Positions 62,049 through 64,000 of a stretch of 64,000 bases of DNA are shown in pieces. Under the pieces are notes generated by a model that was not told where the DNA came from, did no database searches, and saw only the letters and a list, made by a program, of their open reading frames with translations. The translations under genes and the position numbers were made by a program. Positions within the stretch are counted from its first letter, which is position 1. Each line of letters begins with the position of its first letter. The stretch comes from JBATTK01 sp049670505. GTDB taxonomy: Bacteria > Bacteroidota > Bacteroidia > Flavobacteriales > Flavobacteriaceae. The stretch covers positions 62,001 through 126,000 of the forward strand of contig JBATTK010000036.1 of NCBI GenBank assembly GCA_049670505.1, written 5' to 3'.

Positions 62049-62456
62049 ATGAAAAACATAGGAGTCTGGTTGGATAAGGAAAAAGCGCACATTGTTCGCC
62101 TAATTGGGGAACAAGAAGAATTTAGGACGCTTTTTTCGGAGATAGAGTTTTTTAATCCCAAAGGGGGATCTGGGACAAAATCCGCAAAATGGGGTCCGCA
62201 GGATGTAGTGCAGGACAGTAAATATTTGGAGCGGGAAAAACATCAGATGAAATTGTATTTTAAGAATTTGGCCCATCTTATAAAAGATGCGGATGCTATT
62301 GCCTTATATGGTCCTGCAGGTATAAATGATAAGTTTAGAAAAGAATTATCGGAAAACTATAGCGCAATCGCAGCAAAGGTTAAAATTGTTGCAAAAGCGG
62401 ATAGTATGACCAATAATCAGGTAAAGGCTTTGGTCCGGTCTTTTTTTCAAAAATAG
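62049..62456 (+). CDS. Possible eRF1-like (baeRF-type) small protein
   Basis: 135 residues. The start KNIGVWLDKEKAHIVRLIGEQ resembles the beta-hairpin opening of small bacterial eRF1-like proteins (GLWIDHRKAVIV type). ADAIALYGPAGINDKFRKELSENY resembles their middle segment. Such proteins are suspected of acting on ribosomes, but no activity is proven and my assignment rests on pattern only. It follows the last USP by 12 bases. Confidence 0.55.
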   Translation: MKNIGVWLDKEKAHIVRLIGEQEEFRTLFSEIEFFNPKGGSGTKSAKWGPQDVVQDSKYLEREKHQMKLYFKNLAHLIKDADAIALYGPAGINDKFRKELSENYSAIAAKVKIVAKADSMTNNQVKALVRSFFQK

Positions 62457-62547
62457 CCATTAAAGTAAAATAGATAAAGGATGAAGAGGGCCTACATTCC
62501 CATACTTTAAAGGATTTTGTAAGACGTGGTGCAATAATGTTCATACC

Positions 62548-62590
62548 TGACTTATATCATTGCATAAAAGATGACATCGGTTTATATTTA
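62548..62590 (+). promoter_or_regulatory. FNR-type promoter: box 62548-62559, -7 element 62583-62590
   Basis: TGACTTATATCA, 23 bp, TATATTTA. It lies within an in-frame upstream extension of the following gene and so fixes that gene's start at 62609, 55 bp from the box centre. Confidence 0.7.
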
Positions 62591-62608
62591 ATTCAGAAAC
62601 AGGATGTC

Positions 62609-63046
62609 ATGGAAGCGGATGAAACTACATCGGGTCAAGGGGATCAAGGGAAAAGGGCGTCGGAACTGCATTGGGATTCCCAAAATTGGAAATCGCACTT
62701 GCAACTCATGGAAGATGAACTCGCTTTTATAGCGCGTCTCTTAAATTCATACATGTTCGAACCTAATACACCAAATCTTTTTGAGCGTTTACAGAATTAT
62801 CAGGAACGCTTGAAAAATATCAGGAGCGAAAAGAAAGTGGTAAGACAACTTATTTCCAAGCATGAAAATGATTTGGGCGGTATGTTGGAGTGTACTGAAA
62901 ATAGCAATGATATGGAGTATTATAGGAAGCATAGGCTGTTACAAACAAAGGTATTGAGTTGTTTGAATGATTTTCAAAACTTGAAGTCGGAAATATTTAA
63001 TTACGCAGGCGGAATCCTCAAAAAGCGAAAACCAAAAACACATTGA
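62609..63046 (+). CDS. Helical coiled-coil protein, unknown, paralogue of the gene at 63645
   Basis: 145 residues from the ATG at 62609 (MEADETTSGQ); the longer frame starting at 62537 would contain the promoter. Almost wholly helical with heptad-like segments (WKSHLQLMEDELAFIARLLNSY, LFERLQNYQERLKNIRSEKK). An isolated HEN motif (KHENDL) and Y..KHR.L pattern are shared with the gene at 63645. Ends with a basic tail (KKRKPKTH). No family recognised. Confidence 0.7.
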   Translation: MEADETTSGQGDQGKRASELHWDSQNWKSHLQLMEDELAFIARLLNSYMFEPNTPNLFERLQNYQERLKNIRSEKKVVRQLISKHENDLGGMLECTENSNDMEYYRKHRLLQTKVLSCLNDFQNLKSEIFNYAGGILKKRKPKTH

Positions 63047-63075
63047 CCTTTTCCAAAAAAGATTAATGACCAAAC

Positions 63076-63118
63076 TGATATTTATCATTTTGCACCCTAT
63101 GGAACAACCTTATTTTAG
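63076..63118 (+). promoter_or_regulatory. FNR-type promoter for hsp20: box 63076-63087, -7 element 63111-63118
   Basis: TGATATTTATCA, 23 bp, TATTTTAG. The hsp20 start codon is 78 bp from the centre, longer than usual, leaving a leader of about 35 nt. Confidence 0.65.
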
Positions 63119-63159
63119 TATTGAAGTTATACTGTTTTATTCATTTAAAGGATAGCGCT

Positions 63160-63579
63160 ATGTCACTTATAAAATATCATAGAAACCGATTTCCCTGGAA
63201 TGCCATTGAGCATTTGGATACCGATAATTTCTTTGTAGAGGAGTCAAACGGGCCCGCAATGAACATAAAGGAACGCGAGGACGATTTTATGATCGAATTG
63301 GCCGTACCTGGCTTTGACAAAGAAGATTTTGAGATTAGCACGAAGGATAGGACTTTGGAGGTCTCCGCTCAAAAAAGCATAGAAAATGCAGGAGAGGACA
63401 ATGGCTATACCCGTAAGGAATTCAGCTATAGTTCTTTTAAGCGATCTATGCGTTTACCCCAAACGGTAGATGCATCCAAGGAGGTAAAAGCCACTTATAA
63501 AAATGGCATCCTAAGCTTAGATCTTCCAAAAAAGAAAGAAGCTATGGAAAAGCCTAAAAAAATAATCAAGATTAGCTAG
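63160..63579 (+). CDS. Hsp20/alpha-crystallin small heat shock protein
   Basis: 139 residues from the ATG at 63160 (MSLIKYHRNRFP). The alpha-crystallin domain spans about 35-130 (IKEREDDFMIELAVPGFDKEDFEIS ... YKNGILSLDLPKKK). The A-x-x-x-n-G-v-L motif is seen as ATYKNGILSL. It holds unfolded proteins in a refoldable state as oligomers. An upstream TTG would lengthen it by 13 residues and start inside the leader, so it was not used. FNR-type promoter upstream. Confidence 0.92.
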   Translation: MSLIKYHRNRFPWNAIEHLDTDNFFVEESNGPAMNIKEREDDFMIELAVPGFDKEDFEISTKDRTLEVSAQKSIENAGEDNGYTRKEFSYSSFKRSMRLPQTVDASKEVKATYKNGILSLDLPKKKEAMEKPKKIIKIS

Positions 63580-63644
63580 TACATCAAATGTAAAGCGGTA
63601 AATGGAGTTGTTCCGTTTGTCACTTTATTCAAAACAGAATGGTT

Positions 63645-64000
63645 ATGAACGCAGTAAAAAAAACATACAGTTATGTGGAATGGTTGAGTGCAGATGAAAT
63701 GCACGATGCCTCCTTGCGCTGGTTTTCCGAGCTAAATTTTATGAGAGATGAACAACTATTCCTGAATAGCTTGATAAAGTCTTACACACTACAACTCACG
63801 GACACTAAATTTTTTGAAGAAAGCAAAACGATAGTAGATGAGCTTCTCAAAAGAGAGCAGGAATTGGTTGCTCTTATGAAACAGGTCCAAGCACATGAAA
63901 ACCAATTGGAAATTATGGTGGACGAGGTGGATCAGTTTAAAATGGAAAAAGCCTATATAGAAACACATAAGGATTTGGTGATCCAGGTAAACAGGTATGC
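63645..64000 (+). CDS. Helical coiled-coil protein, unknown (3' partial)
   Basis: Open from ATG 63645 to the right edge, 118 codons visible. It aligns by eye with the protein at 62609: both have a W, then a helix with DE and LL-SY/SLIKSY, F-E, a long EL-rich helix, an HENxL motif (QAHENQLEIM), and a KH/TH-x-L segment. It is 65 bases after hsp20 and may be co-transcribed. Function unknown. Confidence 0.7.
   Translation, partial: MNAVKKTYSYVEWLSADEMHDASLRWFSELNFMRDEQLFLNSLIKSYTLQLTDTKFFEESKTIVDELLKREQELVALMKQVQAHENQLEIMVDEVDQFKMEKAYIETHKDLVIQVNRY

Overview
The window reads as the chromosome of a marine-type Flavobacteriaceae (Bacteroidota). Supporting signs are promoters with the TAnnTTTG -7 element and little use of Shine-Dalgarno sites, a fused CcoNO cbb3 oxidase, a clade II (lipoprotein-type) nosZ cluster, many lipoproteins, and about 40 percent GC. 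The genus cannot be fixed from the sequence; the Maribacter/Zobellia/Arenibacter area is only a guess. No tRNA, rRNA, CRISPR array, transposase or phage gene was seen.

Layout. 1-3.7 kb: a hydroxyproline catabolic operon (DapA-family deaminase, DUF1272 protein, ketoglutarate semialdehyde dehydrogenase, epimerase). 3.7-4.5 kb: a repeat-rich spacer. 4.5-9.2 kb: patatin lipase, CbpA/CbpM co-chaperone pair, MlaE-MlaF-MlaD lipid transport. 9.4-14.5 kb: a universal stress protein (USP), a reverse-strand MacB-like ABC exporter with its adaptor, and a site-2 protease. 15-21 kb: a GCS2-CBS protein with an AstE-like partner, a membrane protein, a slipin and a WG-repeat protein. 21.4-25 kb: hibernation factor, two USPs and hemN. 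25-33 kb: Rrf2 regulator and a nitrous oxide reductase (nos) operon. 33-44 kb, reverse: cbb3 oxidase structural and assembly genes followed by a truncated globin and a CoA-transferase. 44 kb: an FNR-type regulator. 45-64 kb: ten more tandem-domain USPs mixed with a LOV histidine kinase, a receiver-CRP fusion, deoCD, thioredoxin, an eRF1-like protein, Hsp20 and two related helical proteins.

The unifying signal is regulatory. I count 22 intergenic copies of the 12-bp palindrome TGAY-N4-RTCA, the core of an FNR site. Most are followed, 23 bp beyond the palindrome (22 in two reverse-strand cases), by a TAnnTTTG-like -7 element, and the start codon usually lies 53-65 bp from the palindrome centre. 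These promoters serve the USPs, hemN, the nos operon, ccoI, ccoS-NOQP, Mla, hibernation factor, thioredoxin, Hsp20, the site-2 protease and several unknown genes. The likely regulator (44180) sits in the middle of the set and has a box in its own promoter. A second regulator, a receiver-CRP fusion next to a blue-light LOV kinase, carries an almost identical recognition helix, so light and oxygen signals may meet on the same promoters. The window is best read as an island for life at low oxygen, joining respiration (cbb3, N2O) to survival functions (USPs, ribosome hibernation, chaperones, lipid maintenance).

Less certain items are a possible FNR-activated small RNA at about 14780-15045, a 42-codon CxxC mini-protein beside the Rrf2 gene, a startless gene remnant at 44841-45080, a dispersed REP-like palindromic doublet, and spacers built of 7-bp repeats.
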